A stretch of DNA of 64,000 nucleotides from Plantactinospora soyae (GCF_014874095.1 NZ_JADBEB010000001.1:4278001-4342000), one strand, 5' to 3'; positions 24,613 to 34,091 are shown, counted from the first letter of the stretch. The notes: generated from the letters alone by a model not told the origin. Numbers and translations: made by a program.

Positions 24613-25434
24613 ATGCAGGCGAATGCGGCCCAGCGGGCAACACAGGCAGCCATGTCGATCGCCTCATCGCTCGGCCTGACCGCCTACGACGCCGCCGTCC
24701 TGCACAACTCGAACAAGCTCACCCTGCGTCTGCAGCCCTGCGACGTGGTGGCGCAGGTGGCACCGGCGGCGCACCAGTGCGCCCAGCTTGAAGTGGATAC
24801 CGCTAAGCGACTGTTCGAGGTCGGGAGCCCGGTGGCCGCGCTGGAAGCGCCCGAGGTCTTCGTCTGGGACGACTACGTGGTTACTCTGTGGACCTACTAC
24901 CAACCGGTGACTACTCAAGCGATCCCATCCGCGGACTACGCCGGAGCGCTCGGACGTCTGCACGCCGGAATGCGCCGGGTCGACCTGCGCACCCCGCACT
25001 TCACGGACCGGGTTTCCGAGGCCCAGACGCTCGTGGTCGATCACGACCGGACGCCGAAGCTGGCCGACGCGGACCGGATCTTTCTCGCCGGCACGTTGGA
25101 CCGCCTGCGCCGAGCGGTCAGCGATAGCGGCCGGCCCGAACAACTCCTGCACGGCGAACCTCACCCGGGCAACCTGCTCTCGACCCCGATCGGTCTGCTC
25201 TTCATCGACTTCGAGACGTGCTGCCGGGGGCCGATCGAGTTCGATCTGGCCCACGCACCCGACGAGGTCGCAGACCTCTACCTGGGCGTCGATCACCACC
25301 TGCTCCGAGATTGCCGGACCCTCATGCTGGCGATGATCACTACGTGGCGCTGGGATCGCGACGACCAATTCCCCGACGGCCACAGCCTCGGCGTCGAGTG
25401 GCTGAGCGATCTCCGGAGGGCGACGGCTCGGTAA
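24613..25434 (+). CDS. Aminoglycoside phosphotransferase (APH)-family protein
   Basis: A 273-residue kinase-like protein. The C-terminal catalytic loop reads LLHGEPHPGNLL, with Glu where the classic motif HGDxHPGN has Asp. The metal-binding DFG equivalent is LLFIDFET. The N-lobe is divergent, with no canonical P-loop. Substrate is unknown: small-molecule, antibiotic and sugar kinases all occur in this family, so resistance should not be assumed. It lies between degraded mobile DNA and IS110 copy 1, consistent with acquired cargo. The ATG at 24613 lacks a strong ribosome site. Confidence 0.75.
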   Translation: MQANAAQRATQAAMSIASSLGLTAYDAAVLHNSNKLTLRLQPCDVVAQVAPAAHQCAQLEVDTAKRLFEVGSPVAALEAPEVFVWDDYVVTLWTYYQPVTTQAIPSADYAGALGRLHAGMRRVDLRTPHFTDRVSEAQTLVVDHDRTPKLADADRIFLAGTLDRLRRAVSDSGRPEQLLHGEPHPGNLLSTPIGLLFIDFETCCRGPIEFDLAHAPDEVADLYLGVDHHLLRDCRTLMLAMITTWRWDRDDQFPDGHSLGVEWLSDLRRATAR

Positions 25435-25451
25435 ATCACCGAGCCCCGTCA

Positions 25452-25682
25452 TCGGCTGCTTGTTTCATTGCGGTAGGACCGTAGCCCGGCCAGGCTTTGG
25501 TCCAGGTGCCCGGGCTGTCGCTCTCACATCGGCTGCCCACGCTGGTCGTGTGGCTCTCATTTGGCCTGCGCAGTCCCGGGCGCCGCCAGGGCGGGGAGAG
25601 GCTCGAGAGGGGTTTGCGTAGCTCGAAGCAGCGTTGCCCTCCCGGCTCGACAACTCAGGTGGATCGAGCATCGGAGGACGCG
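25452..25682 (+). ncRNA. Non-coding left end of IS110 copy 1, possible bridge-RNA region
   Basis: In characterised IS110 relatives (IS621) a bridge RNA from a non-coding end guides donor and target recognition. This 231-base segment lies between the element boundary and the TTG start and has no credible gene of its own. Only position supports the assignment; no fold was computed. Confidence 0.35.
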
Positions 25683-26861
25683 TTGAAGGTCACGTCGGAT
25701 CGTGTGGTCATCGGTATGGACCCGCACAAGCGCTCTGCCACGATCGAGGTCATGGCCGGCGACGAGACCATCGTCGGCGGCGGCCGGTTCGACACCGGTC
25801 GGGACGGCTACGCGGCGATGAGACAGTACACCGGCCAGTGGCCGGTCCGGGTGTGGGCGATTGAGGGTTGCCAGGGCATCGGCCGGCACATCGCCAACCG
25901 GTTGTTGGCCGACGGTGAGCAGGTCGTCGACGTCCCGCCGAAGCTGTCCGCCAGGGCGCGGGTGTTCGCGACCGGCCAGGGTCGCAAGACCGACGCCACC
26001 GACGCCCACTCCATCGCGCTGGTCGGCACCCGGATGGCCGGATTGCGTCCGGTCGTCAACGATGAGCAGCTCGCCTTGCTTCGGATTCTGGTCGACCGTC
26101 GTCGGTCGCTTGGTGAGGACCACACCCGGATGGTGTCCCAGCTGCACCAACTGTTGCTGGAGCTCATACCGGGCGGCGCGAAGAAGAGCCTGTCCGCCGC
26201 CCAGGCCAAGGCACTGCTGGCCACGGTCCGGCCCCGTGACGTCGTCGGCAAGACCCGGCGCCGGGTCGCCGCGGAACTGATCGGTGACCTCGAACGCGTC
26301 TACCGCCGCACGAAGGAAGCCGACAAGGAACTGAAAGAGCTCGTGGCTTCCACCGGGACCACGCTGATGGACCTGCACGGCATCGGACCCTCCGGCGCCG
26401 CCCGACTGCTGGTCGAGGTCGGCGAGGTCACCCGGTTCCCGAACCGGGCCCACTTCGCCTCCTGGAACGGCACCGCCCCCATCGACGCCTCCTCCGGCGA
26501 ACAAGTCCGCCACCGGCTCTCCCGCGCCGGGAACCGGCAGATCAACCGAGTCCTGCACATCATGGCCACCGTCCAACTACGCAACCCCACCGAGGGCCGC
26601 GCCTACTTCGACCGGAAGAAGACCGCCGGGAAGACGTCGATGGAAGCGATGCGGGCGCTGAAACGACGCCTGTCCGACATCGTCTACCGGCAGATGATCG
26701 ACGACGCCACGGCCGGCCAGGTGACGGGCCCGGGAGGACAACGAGGAACGACTACTGACTCCAGCGTGACCAGCTCACATCCCCATGCCGGCTCTTCGGA
26801 GAAGTCACTTCCCGGACCCGCCGCCACCCAGCTTAGAACCCCGCTCCCGACGATGGCTTGA
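25683..26861 (+). CDS. IS110-family transposase (DEDD / Tnp_20), copy 1
   Basis: A 392-residue recombinase. The N-terminal RuvC-like DEDD domain shows GMDPHKRSATIEV (first Asp), WAIEGCQGIGRH (Glu) and KTDATDAHSIA (the Asp pair). The C-terminal Tnp_20 domain reads LHGIGPSGAARLLVEVG, then FASWNGTAPIDASSGEQ with the presumed catalytic Ser. A TTG start with GGAGG nine bases upstream is chosen; the frame extends further 5' but that part is the non-coding end. The product equals that of copy 2. Confidence 0.92.
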   Translation: MKVTSDRVVIGMDPHKRSATIEVMAGDETIVGGGRFDTGRDGYAAMRQYTGQWPVRVWAIEGCQGIGRHIANRLLADGEQVVDVPPKLSARARVFATGQGRKTDATDAHSIALVGTRMAGLRPVVNDEQLALLRILVDRRRSLGEDHTRMVSQLHQLLLELIPGGAKKSLSAAQAKALLATVRPRDVVGKTRRRVAAELIGDLERVYRRTKEADKELKELVASTGTTLMDLHGIGPSGAARLLVEVGEVTRFPNRAHFASWNGTAPIDASSGEQVRHRLSRAGNRQINRVLHIMATVQLRNPTEGRAYFDRKKTAGKTSMEAMRALKRRLSDIVYRQMIDDATAGQVTGPGGQRGTTTDSSVTSSHPHAGSSEKSLPGPAATQLRTPLPTMA

Positions 26862-26959
26862 CACAGAGGGGAGCCATGTCCGGTCGTCGAGCCGATACGG
26901 GGGGCCGGCCACCGAGCGTGACGGCTTCGGCTGGTGGTGACGCGCGCGGTCGGCGGCTT

Positions 26960-27047
26960 GTCAGTGCGCCTCGAGTCGGATTTCCCTCGGATCGTGGGAT
27001 GGCGTGGGGGGGGCAGATTGGGAGCGGGGCCGCGCTCCCAACGGCAC
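26960..27047. repeat. IS110-adjacent repeat, copy 1
   Basis: An 88-bp segment beginning GTCAGTGCGCCTCGAGTC matches 48863-48949 with few differences and one indel. It ends in a G-rich stretch with GATTGGGAGC, a word also in the tRNA-Val repeats (21628-21640). It lies 79 bases after IS110 copy 1, whereas the other copy abuts IS110 copy 2 directly. Confidence 0.7.
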
Positions 27048-27138
27048 TGAACGGCGCTCAACGGCCTTGACCTGCACGTATTGTCCCTCGCCCGACCTGC
27101 GGGTCTTTTGTCGTTGCTGGTCAGAGCGTTGCGGTCCG

Positions 27139-27329
27139 TTCCTTGACACGGAAGAGGTCACTGGTTCAAACCCAGTATCGCCCACCAGTTATACATGCAG
27201 GTAAAATGGCTCGTTACCGGATCTCCGGTAACGAGCCATTTCGTAGTTGCTCCTTACGGTGCGAGCAAATTGGGAGCACATAATCATCTATGGTGGCCCA
27301 GCGGCGGGTCCGAGCGATGGATGATGTCG
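27139..27329. repeat. tRNA-Val attachment repeat, copy 2 (att-like)
   Basis: Partner of 21501-21691. It begins with 49 bases identical to the 3' end of tRNA-Val, including CCA, but lacks the 5' half of the tRNA. The hairpin at about 27205-27240 is preserved. It marks the far side of a 5.6-kb island or the junction of two tandem islands. Confidence 0.85.
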
Positions 27330-27408
27330 CGCTCTGGCTGACGTCTTCCTGCGTGTTCCGCCAGGAGAGCCGCGCTCCTTGACCGCTGGGTGTCATCCGC
27401 ATCCCGCA

Positions 27409-27770
27409 TCACCGCACGGATGCCCCTTGCTGATGTGACTGATGGCCCACACCACGCGTGCCGGTCGCGGCCAGGCTGCTCAGCGCGAGGGTGTCCCAGG
27501 CAGTGATCTCCGTGCCCACCTCAGCCCGGTGGTGCGAGGAATGGACAGCGTCGCGGGTCCAGGGCTCCCGGTACCGCACTACGGGCACGAGTTCCAGTCC
27601 AACGTCTGCGGTTCCCCACTTCGCCTCGGTCTCGTCGGCGACGACAAGAGTCGGGCGGGCGTCGGCGGCGAGGAGTTCGTTGATTGCGAAGTCGTAGGTG
27701 TCGCCGAGGTCGGCGGCGGCGGCGAGGTCGATCACCACCGTGGCGAGGTATGAGGCATTTGTCTTCGGGT
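27409..27770 (-). pseudogene. Unidentified gene fragment
   Basis: The frame ending at 27409 reads as genuine protein over about 105 residues (YLATVVIDLAAAADLGDTYD, LLAADARPTLVVADETEAKW, EITAWDTLALSSLAATGTRG). It has no credible start: upstream of about 27770 the frame turns to low-complexity sequence overlapping a transposase fragment on the other strand. I cannot name the family. It looks like the 3' part of a gene cut by an insertion. Confidence 0.4.
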
Positions 27771-27831
27771 GGTGACATGCCCCAGTTCCGCCCCGAGCAA
27801 GGCGGTGACCTCGTCGGTGGGGGTGGCGGTC

Positions 27832-27984
27832 GTGTTGGACGGCACCGACCACCGCAGCCACACCGAGCAGGACACCGCGATCGGCGACTACATCCGATGG
27901 CGCAACCGCCGAGCCCAACCCAAGTCCGGATTCGCCATCAACTCCAAGATCCGACACCCGGATTACCCGCTCAGGACTGCATAA
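27832..27984 (+). pseudogene. IS630-like transposase, C-terminal fragment
   Basis: About 50 codons reading LDGTDHRSHTEQDTAIGDYI and WRNRRAQPKSGFAINSKIR, ending TAA at 27982. The GTDH...YIRWRN pattern resembles the tail of actinobacterial IS630 transposases. No N-terminal part lies nearby, though a separate IS630 N-terminal remnant is at 51803. Family assignment is tentative. Confidence 0.45.
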
Positions 27985-28798
27985 CGCGGCACTAGGACAC
28001 CCCGACCCTCCACCGGCATCGGCTCAGCACCTGGTGAGACTTCGCTGGTCTGGGACAGGCTGGCGGTGACCACCGTGTCGAGCGGGAGACCAGCCGAGGC
28101 CGCGACGGTGACTGCGGTGCCGATCATCCGTGGCGGATCGAACCAGCACGGCGGCGAGGGCCGCCGTGGCATCGTCGCTGTGTTGACTGGTGCGGGCGAG
28201 AGTTATTGCCAGAGATCGGGCTCGGGCGTTGTCGTGCGCGGCGGTAGCGCGGTCAGCGTGTCGGTGAGCGCCGGAGGCCTGGGAACGGTTTGCGCAGCGA
28301 GTCGCTCCAGCAGCACGGCCGGCAGGTGCGGTGCCAGTCAGGCCGGTCCCTGTTGCTTCCGATAGACACCCCGCAGCCGGTGAGTTGCCCGGCCCGCTCC
28401 CGGCACCACCAAGCCCGGGCCAAACCAGCCACTATCGACGATGCGATCAACTCGTTGATCGACCAGCTGTCGGCGTACTGGCCCAGGCGCAGAGACGGGT
28501 ACGACTTGACGGTAAACAGCTGCATCGGGGTCAGCCTGAGCTTCTGCTGATCGGCTGCCTCGACGCCGCGGGCCCGGCCGACGGTTCTAGGTGGTGACGG
28601 TGCGTAACGAGCGACCGCCCGACGACGTGTGGCTCAGTTTCCGCTTCTGCCGAAAGTAGTGCGTCGGACCGTCGTCGGCGCTCCTTATAGAGACGATGCG
28701 GGGACAGCGCTCAACGGGCGATTGCTTCGTTTGATGGGAAGCCATCTCGTGAGCATCGAGACCAGGGGGTCGAGCGGGATGCCGCTATCCTGCCCCGT
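27985..28798. other. No identifiable gene; decayed accessory DNA
   Basis: Short open stretches exist on both strands (for example 28290-28550), but none shows a recognisable motif, a ribosome site or a consistent frame. The last 80 bases probably contain the kinase promoter. Confidence 0.5.
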
Positions 28799-30886
28799 GT
28801 GACCTCTCCAATGATGCCGAACGATCCGCGGCGGCTTGGTAACTATGAGCTGCTCGGTCGTCTTGGCGAGGGCGGCATGGGCACCGTCTTTCTTGGACGC
28901 TCGCCGGATGGCCGGCTGGTGGCGGTCAAGATGTTGCGGGCCGAGCACGCTTGGGACACCGAGTTCCGGGGGCGGTTCCGCAGCGAGGTCAACCGGGCCC
29001 GCGAGGTGCCCGGCTTCTGCACTGCGGCGGTGCTCGACGCCGACCCGGATCACGAGACGCCGTATCTGGTGGTCGAGTACGTCGACGGGCCGAGTCTCTC
29101 CGAGGTGATCCGGGAGCGGGGGCCGCTGGACGGCGGCACGCTGCACAGCGTGGCGGTCGGGGTGGCCACGGCGCTGGCGGCGATCCACGGCGTGGGGGTC
29201 ATCCACCGGGACCTGAAGCCGCAGAACGTGCTGTTCTCGCTGGGTACGCCCAAGGTGATCGACTTCGGGATCGCGCGGGCGGTCGAGATGACCAGCCGGC
29301 ATACCAAGACCGACCAGATGGTCGGCACGGTGGCATACATGGCGCCGGAGCGGTTCGACAACGACTCGGATCGCACGGTGGGGCCGGCGGCTGACGTGTT
29401 CGCGTGGGGTGTGGTGGTGGCTTACGCGGCGACCGGACGTACCCCGTTCTGGGCGGATTCCCCGGCCGCCACGGCGGCTCGCATTCTGACCCAGCCGCCC
29501 GACCTGACCGGGCTCGGCGGGTCGTTGCGTGACCTGGTGGGCCGCACGCTGGCCAAGGATCCGACCGAGCGGCCGACCGCCCATCAGCTGCTCGACCTGC
29601 TGCTGGAGGCGGAGAGCGGGGGAGCGCTCGCCCAGCGGCCGGAGCTACTCAAGGCCGCCGAGGCGGCACAGCACACGGGTCGGGTGCGGCCTTCCGGCGT
29701 ACGCGAGCCAGCCGCACCCGTTCGTCGGCGGGTGAGCCGCCTGGTGGCCGTGGCCGCGGCGGTGACCGTCGTGTGTGCCAGCATCGGGTTCGCGTTGTTC
29801 CGCCACCAACTCGATGGGGCGCTGGCGTCGTTCGTGCCCAGTACGTCGCCGTCGGCGTCGCGGCCCGTGGCGTCGGCCGCGCCCAAGTCGACGGTGGCCG
29901 TCTCGGGCAAGCCCCGGATCCAAGGGCCGGGGGTGTCCGATCGGCTCGACCGGCGCGGCCTGTGGAAGGCCGACCGGGCTGCCGACAGCGCCGCCGGATG
30001 GTGCACCTTCGACGAGCGGATGCTGGCGACAACCCACATGTCCACCCTCTATCAGTGCAAGGGGCCTAAGGACTCGTTCGCCGGCGACCAGACGATCGCG
30101 GTCGACGTCGGCATCGTCACCAAGGGCGCCTGCGCGGTGATCTGGTTCCGGTTGGTCGACCAGCGCGGTTACGTAGCCTCGTTCTGCGAGAACGAGATCC
30201 GGCTGGGGATCGACGAGAGCTCGGGAAATGGGTTCAACTCGGAGCAGCGGGTCGCCTCGAGCGCGTTTCAGGTCGGGCAGACGCACCGGACCGGCATCAC
30301 CGTGCACAACGGCACGGCCCAGGTGACGGTCGACGGCACGCCCGCTCTGAGTATGCCGGTCACCGACCCGCAGCTGGTCGCGGGCCGGGTCGTGCTCGGG
30401 GTGCTCAACGACGCGTCCGAGGGGGACGCCGCAGTGGCCTTCGCGAACGTCGATCTGCGGTCGCCGCTGGTGGGTCAGCCGGCGCATTTCACCGATCCGG
30501 CCACCGGGTCCAGCCAGTCGATAGTGGAGCTTTACTCGTACGATCCGGTCGCGCACTCCGCCGTGGCCCAGCCGGTGCTCGTGATGGACAGTGCGGACTA
30601 CTGCAAACAGTTCAAGATCGACTCGGACGATATCAGGTGCAGCGATCCGTTCCAGATCGTCGAGAGCCACACGAAGGTGACGATCCCGGTCCGGTCCGCG
30701 CCGAAGCTGACGTCGTGGGAGAACGTCGGTGGCGGGGACGGCATCGTCTCGGTGCGCGCCGGCGCCGGTCACTCCATCTCTGCGTCCAAGTTCACAAAGT
30801 GGCTGGCCGGGAAGCAGGGTGGCCTGGTCGCGGTCACCACCACCAACGGCGAGGTCACCACGCTGACCAAGATTGACAACCCCTGA
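28799..30886 (+). CDS. Transmembrane Ser/Thr protein kinase with extracytoplasmic LamG-like domain
   Basis: A 695-residue PknB-type kinase. Residues about 14-270 form the kinase domain: Gly loop GRLGEGGMGTVFLG, VAVKML Lys, catalytic HRDLKPQN, DFGIA and APE motifs. A membrane span near residues 311-335 (VAVAAAVTVVCASIGFALF) follows a basic linker. The extracytoplasmic part is Ser/Pro-rich and then beta-rich (GVSDRLDRRGLWKADRA onwards), like LamG-type sensor domains. GTG 28799 is used; ATG 28811 is an alternative. A truncated paralogue lies at 48818-49762. Substrates are unknown. Confidence 0.88.
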   Translation: MTSPMMPNDPRRLGNYELLGRLGEGGMGTVFLGRSPDGRLVAVKMLRAEHAWDTEFRGRFRSEVNRAREVPGFCTAAVLDADPDHETPYLVVEYVDGPSLSEVIRERGPLDGGTLHSVAVGVATALAAIHGVGVIHRDLKPQNVLFSLGTPKVIDFGIARAVEMTSRHTKTDQMVGTVAYMAPERFDNDSDRTVGPAADVFAWGVVVAYAATGRTPFWADSPAATAARILTQPPDLTGLGGSLRDLVGRTLAKDPTERPTAHQLLDLLLEAESGGALAQRPELLKAAEAAQHTGRVRPSGVREPAAPVRRRVSRLVAVAAAVTVVCASIGFALFRHQLDGALASFVPSTSPSASRPVASAAPKSTVAVSGKPRIQGPGVSDRLDRRGLWKADRAADSAAGWCTFDERMLATTHMSTLYQCKGPKDSFAGDQTIAVDVGIVTKGACAVIWFRLVDQRGYVASFCENEIRLGIDESSGNGFNSEQRVASSAFQVGQTHRTGITVHNGTAQVTVDGTPALSMPVTDPQLVAGRVVLGVLNDASEGDAAVAFANVDLRSPLVGQPAHFTDPATGSSQSIVELYSYDPVAHSAVAQPVLVMDSADYCKQFKIDSDDIRCSDPFQIVESHTKVTIPVRSAPKLTSWENVGGGDGIVSVRAGAGHSISASKFTKWLAGKQGGLVAVTTTNGEVTTLTKIDNP

Positions 30887-31011
30887 CCCGGTTGCGTCGC
30901 GGTCCCGGTCACCAGCGCGTCCGGGTCGGCGATCCGCCCCCAGGGCCGCGCTCTCTGTCGCCGTCAAGGCGCGGCAGCATCGGAGGCGACTGCTCGCGTG
31001 CGCTGCCCGAC

Positions 31012-31440
31012 ATGCAGATCGACTTGGTAGCTCTGATCGTTGACGAGTACGACCCTGCCATTGCGTTCTTCACCGGCGTACTCGGGTTTGACCTTGTCGA
31101 GGACTCCCCGTCGCTCACCAACGACGGACGACTAAGCGCCGGGTGGTCGTACGTCCCGCCGGGTGCTCAGACCGGTCTTCTTCTCGCCAGGGCAGATGGT
31201 GATCGCCAGAGCGCTGCCGTCGGTGATCAGGCAGCCGGTCGAGTCGGGTTCTTCCTTCCCGTCGATGACTTCGACGTCGCGTACCGAAGGATGACGGATG
31301 CCGGCGCAGTTTTCCTTCGCCAGCCGCGAACCGAGTCCTAGGGCCGAGTGGCGGCCTTCCTAGACATCGCCGGCAACCGCTAGGACCTCCTTGGAGACAC
31401 CTTCGGTGAAGAAGACGCGGTGAATGACCGGGCGCACTAA
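31012..31440 (+). pseudogene. VOC (glyoxalase/bleomycin-resistance fold) protein with two in-frame TAG codons
   Basis: The frame starts MQIDLVALIVDEYDPAIAFF and follows a VOC superfamily protein. TAG at 31339 replaces the residue expected between RTES and GRVAAFLDIAG, and TAG at 31381 replaces the usual Trp in GNRWDLLGD. The frame is otherwise intact to TAA 31438 (143 codons). Intact members bind metals and act on small molecules; this copy should give only a 109-residue truncated product unless amber codons are read. Confidence 0.75.
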
Positions 31441-31703
31441 TCTGCTGCCGACCGCGCGCGCCACTCGCAGCCGAAGCAGCACGCTTCGTGACCGAGTTCC
31501 GACCTCCATGCACCGGGGGCCTCTTCGCGCACGGACGCTAGCGTCCGTACTGCGTCAAGGTCCGCTTGCGAGGCGGGTTCGGCCGCGGCCCGCTCCATCG
31601 CTGTGCCGGTCGACGGCATACGGGAAGGCATGCCGCGCTGGCTATTGGCCTGTAGAGGCGGGTACCGGCGAGTCGTAGACCAGGGCCGAAGTGTGAAGAT
31701 CTC

Positions 31704-32420
31704 TTGCAGGTAATTTGTGCTGGGTTCCGCCCAGACGGTCAACCGATCAAGCTTAACCGGGTGATCGTCATCCTCGTTCTTGGTGCGCTGTCTGCTGTGG
31801 TGTGGTGGCTCGTTGCTCGTACCCGGCGGGTTGGCTGGACTGTCGGCCTGGCGCTGGTCGGCTGGGCTGCCGTCGCGGCCGTCGTCGTTACCGCTTTTCC
31901 ACGGGCGCGGGCAGATGTAATCGTGGGCTACCTTCCCGTGGCCGTGGCGATCATTGGTGTAGGTCGAGCTGTCGAAAACCGGCGGCTTGGCCGAGCCGAA
32001 CGAGACCGAGGCTCGTGGCTCTACCGGCTCGCGATTGTGCTGACTTCGTTTGTTGCCTGCGTCTGTGCACCGTTCTCCTTCTACGCCTTCAACGGCGAGC
32101 CGTACCTTCCCTCAGCCGATGAACTGTTGCCGGTGCCAGCAGGCCTTACCGCCACAGTCGAGGAGCCAGCAGGTCCTCCGTGTGGGTCAGGTGCATGCGG
32201 TCGTTTCATCACCGTGACTGGCAGGCCGGGGCAGTCGACGGGCGATGTTTATGAACAGATCCGACAACATCTGATTAGTCGTGGATGGGATCTCGGGCAT
32301 GGCGGTCAGTCCTGCCGGCCAACTGGCTGGCTACTTGATCAACATTCGATGTGCGTCAGCCTTTCCATCCGCGAGGGCGGAGTACGCGTGTCCTTCGAGG
32401 GATGGCGGGCATGGCCCTAG
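31704..32420 (+). CDS. Membrane protein of unknown function
   Basis: A 238-residue frame with N-terminal hydrophobic helices (VIVILVLGALSAVVWWLVA, VGLALVGWAAVAAVVVTAF, VIVGYLPVAVAIIGVG, LAIVLTSFVACVCAPFSF), then a soluble domain with four Cys, including PPCGSGACG and QSCRPTG, perhaps forming disulfides outside the membrane. The start is uncertain: TTG 31704 or GTG 31761, which begins directly at the first helix. I do not recognise a family. Its flanks are gene remnants. Confidence 0.6.
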   Translation: MQVICAGFRPDGQPIKLNRVIVILVLGALSAVVWWLVARTRRVGWTVGLALVGWAAVAAVVVTAFPRARADVIVGYLPVAVAIIGVGRAVENRRLGRAERDRGSWLYRLAIVLTSFVACVCAPFSFYAFNGEPYLPSADELLPVPAGLTATVEEPAGPPCGSGACGRFITVTGRPGQSTGDVYEQIRQHLISRGWDLGHGGQSCRPTGWLLDQHSMCVSLSIREGGVRVSFEGWRAWP

Positions 32421-32683
32421 CGGCTCGCCCTAACCCGGAACCCGAACGCACTGTACGAGCCGGCGCCGACGCAGCCCTTACTCGCGTCCTAGAACGCCCA
32501 ACACCGCCCAACATCGACGAGCCGGCGTAAGGCGCAAACCTGCATCCTGATCTGCCGCCGACCGTGTGTGCCACCAGCCACAGCCGTCACACTCCGTGGG
32601 CGACTTCCGGGCCGGCCGACGTCCGCAATTAGCCGATCCGAGTGTGCCGATGAGCGGACACGTTGCGCCGTCTCTGAGGAGGT

Positions 32684-33082
32684 TTAGGGGCGTGCGTCGA
32701 ATTGGGCGCGGGCTTCGAAGACTTGGTCCATGTGCATCTCCGCCCAGTTCTTGATCGCGACCATGACCGGAAACAGTTCATGGCCGAGGGAAGTGAGTTC
32801 GTAGTCGACGCGGACCGGTACCGAGGCGGTGACCGTGCGGGTGACCAGGCCGTCGCGCTCCAGCGTGCGCAGGGTCTGAGTGAGCATCTTCTGGCTGACG
32901 CCGGCGATGCGGCCGGCGAGTTCGCTGTGCCGCTGCGGGCCGTTGGCGAGGGCTGGGATCACCAGTGCGACCCACTTGTCAGTAAGCCTGCTCAACAACT
33001 CGCGGGTCGGGCACCGTTCCAGGAACGCGTCGTAGTCGCGTTTGGCCTGTTCGCGGCGTTGTGCCGCAGTCGTCGTCGCCAT
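32684..33082 (-). CDS. HxlR-family winged-helix regulator
   Basis: A 132-residue regulator with the family hallmark Cys (FLERCPTRELLSRLTDKWVALV) and winged helix RHSELAGRIAGVSQKMLTQTLR. Such proteins often sense electrophiles or redox state through that Cys. ATG 33082 is chosen because the family begins close to it. It is divergent from the oxidoreductase gene at 33189, which it probably controls. The 106-base gap contains TACTTTCTGACAGT (33120-33133), a plausible operator. Confidence 0.88.
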   Translation of the reverse strand: MATTTAAQRREQAKRDYDAFLERCPTRELLSRLTDKWVALVIPALANGPQRHSELAGRIAGVSQKMLTQTLRTLERDGLVTRTVTASVPVRVDYELTSLGHELFPVMVAIKNWAEMHMDQVFEARAQFDARP

Positions 33083-33114
33083 CCTGCCCTCCACCGGTGC
33101 CCTAGGCACTCCAC

Positions 33115-33135
33115 GGTACCTACTTTCTGACAGTG
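33115..33135. promoter_or_regulatory. Candidate HxlR operator between divergent genes
   Basis: The TACTTTCTGACAGT-containing stretch resembles HxlR-type sites built on TACTTTC/GAAAGTA half-sites and lies in the divergent promoter gap. The assignment rests on similarity and position only. Confidence 0.35.
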
Positions 33136-33188
33136 CCCGCTGACTCCTACGGTCTTGGTGATCACGAGAGCCCACCGAGGAGACAGCG

Positions 33189-34091
33189 ATGCGCGCAGTC
33201 AGCTATGCACAGTTCGGCGGGCCGGAGGTCCTGCACGTGGCCGACGTGCCGGTGCCCGAGCCGGGGCCGGGGCAGGTACGGGTGAGGGTCGCCGCCTCCG
33301 TCGTCCACCCAGTCGACCTGATGATCCGCTCCGGTCGGTTCCCGGCCCCGCTGCCGATCAGTCTGCCGTACACCCCCGGCTGGGATGTGGCCGGTACCGT
33401 CGACGCGGTCGACCCGGCAGTCGAGCATTTCACGATTGGCGACGAGGTCATCGGCTTCTCGCCATGGCTGCAAACCACGGTCGGTGCCCATGCGGAGTAC
33501 GTGGTGCTTGACGCAGCCTGGCTGACCCCCGCACCCGCCGGCGTCCCTGCCACCGAGGCGGCGACCCTGCCGACCAATGGCCTCGCGGCCGCCCAGGCCC
33601 TCGACCTGCTCGCGGTCCCGGCGGGTTCGACCGTGCTCGTCACCGGCGCCGCTGGGCAGGTCGGCGGGTTCGTCCTGGCGCTGGCCCGCGCGACCGGCCT
33701 GCGCGCCACGGGACTCGCCGGAACCGACGACCGTGCGTTCGTGGAGTCACTGGGCGCGGCATTCTTGTCGCGCTCCGACGACCCGACGGGGACGTTCGAT
33801 GCGGTCATCGACCTGGCGGTGATCGGCCCCTCGCTGCTGGGACTCATCCGCGACGGTGGCGGCTACGTGGCCGCGTCGCCTCCGCTTCGCCCGGAACCAG
33901 TGCGGGAAATCCGGACCTTCGCGCTGGAGGTGCGACCGGACGGATCGCGGCTGAATGAACTGGTCAAACTCGTTACCAGCGGCGACATCCCGCTCCGGGT
34001 TGCCGACGTGTACCCCTTCGCCGACGCCGCGGCCGCGCACGACCGGCTGGCCAAAGGCGGCGTTCGCGGCGGCGTGGTGATCGTTCCATGA
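33189..34091 (+). CDS. NADP-dependent quinone-oxidoreductase-like protein (MDR superfamily)
   Basis: A 300-residue medium-chain reductase lacking structural-zinc Cys. The N-terminal GroES-like domain reads MRAVSYAQFGGPEVLHVADV and YTPGWDVAGTVDAV. The Rossmann half has VTGAAGQVGGFVLALAR near residue 155. It likely reduces quinones or enals with NADPH. A divergent HxlR regulator beside an MDR gene is a common redox-stress arrangement. GGAGA precedes the ATG. Confidence 0.9.
   Translation: MRAVSYAQFGGPEVLHVADVPVPEPGPGQVRVRVAASVVHPVDLMIRSGRFPAPLPISLPYTPGWDVAGTVDAVDPAVEHFTIGDEVIGFSPWLQTTVGAHAEYVVLDAAWLTPAPAGVPATEAATLPTNGLAAAQALDLLAVPAGSTVLVTGAAGQVGGFVLALARATGLRATGLAGTDDRAFVESLGAAFLSRSDDPTGTFDAVIDLAVIGPSLLGLIRDGGGYVAASPPLRPEPVREIRTFALEVRPDGSRLNELVKLVTSGDIPLRVADVYPFADAAAAHDRLAKGGVRGGVVIVP

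Larger units (their letters stand above)
25452..26880 (+). mobile_element. IS110-family insertion sequence, copy 1
   Basis: A 1429-bp unit shared with 47437-48865; the only base difference I found is at 25508 (C here, A in copy 2). Outside these limits the flanks diverge at once, which defines the ends to within a base or two. As usual for IS110 there are no obvious terminal inverted repeats or target duplications. About 230 bases before the transposase start are non-coding. Confidence 0.9.

Noticed and set aside
24613-25434. Aminoglycoside resistance gene
   Set aside because: The fold fits APH, but the catalytic loop is HGE rather than HGD and the family is broad; resistance cannot be claimed.
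25497-25682. N-terminal extension of the IS110 transposase (also 47482-47667)
   Set aside because: Homology and the GGAGG site both place the start at the TTG (25683, 47668); the upstream part fits a non-coding end.
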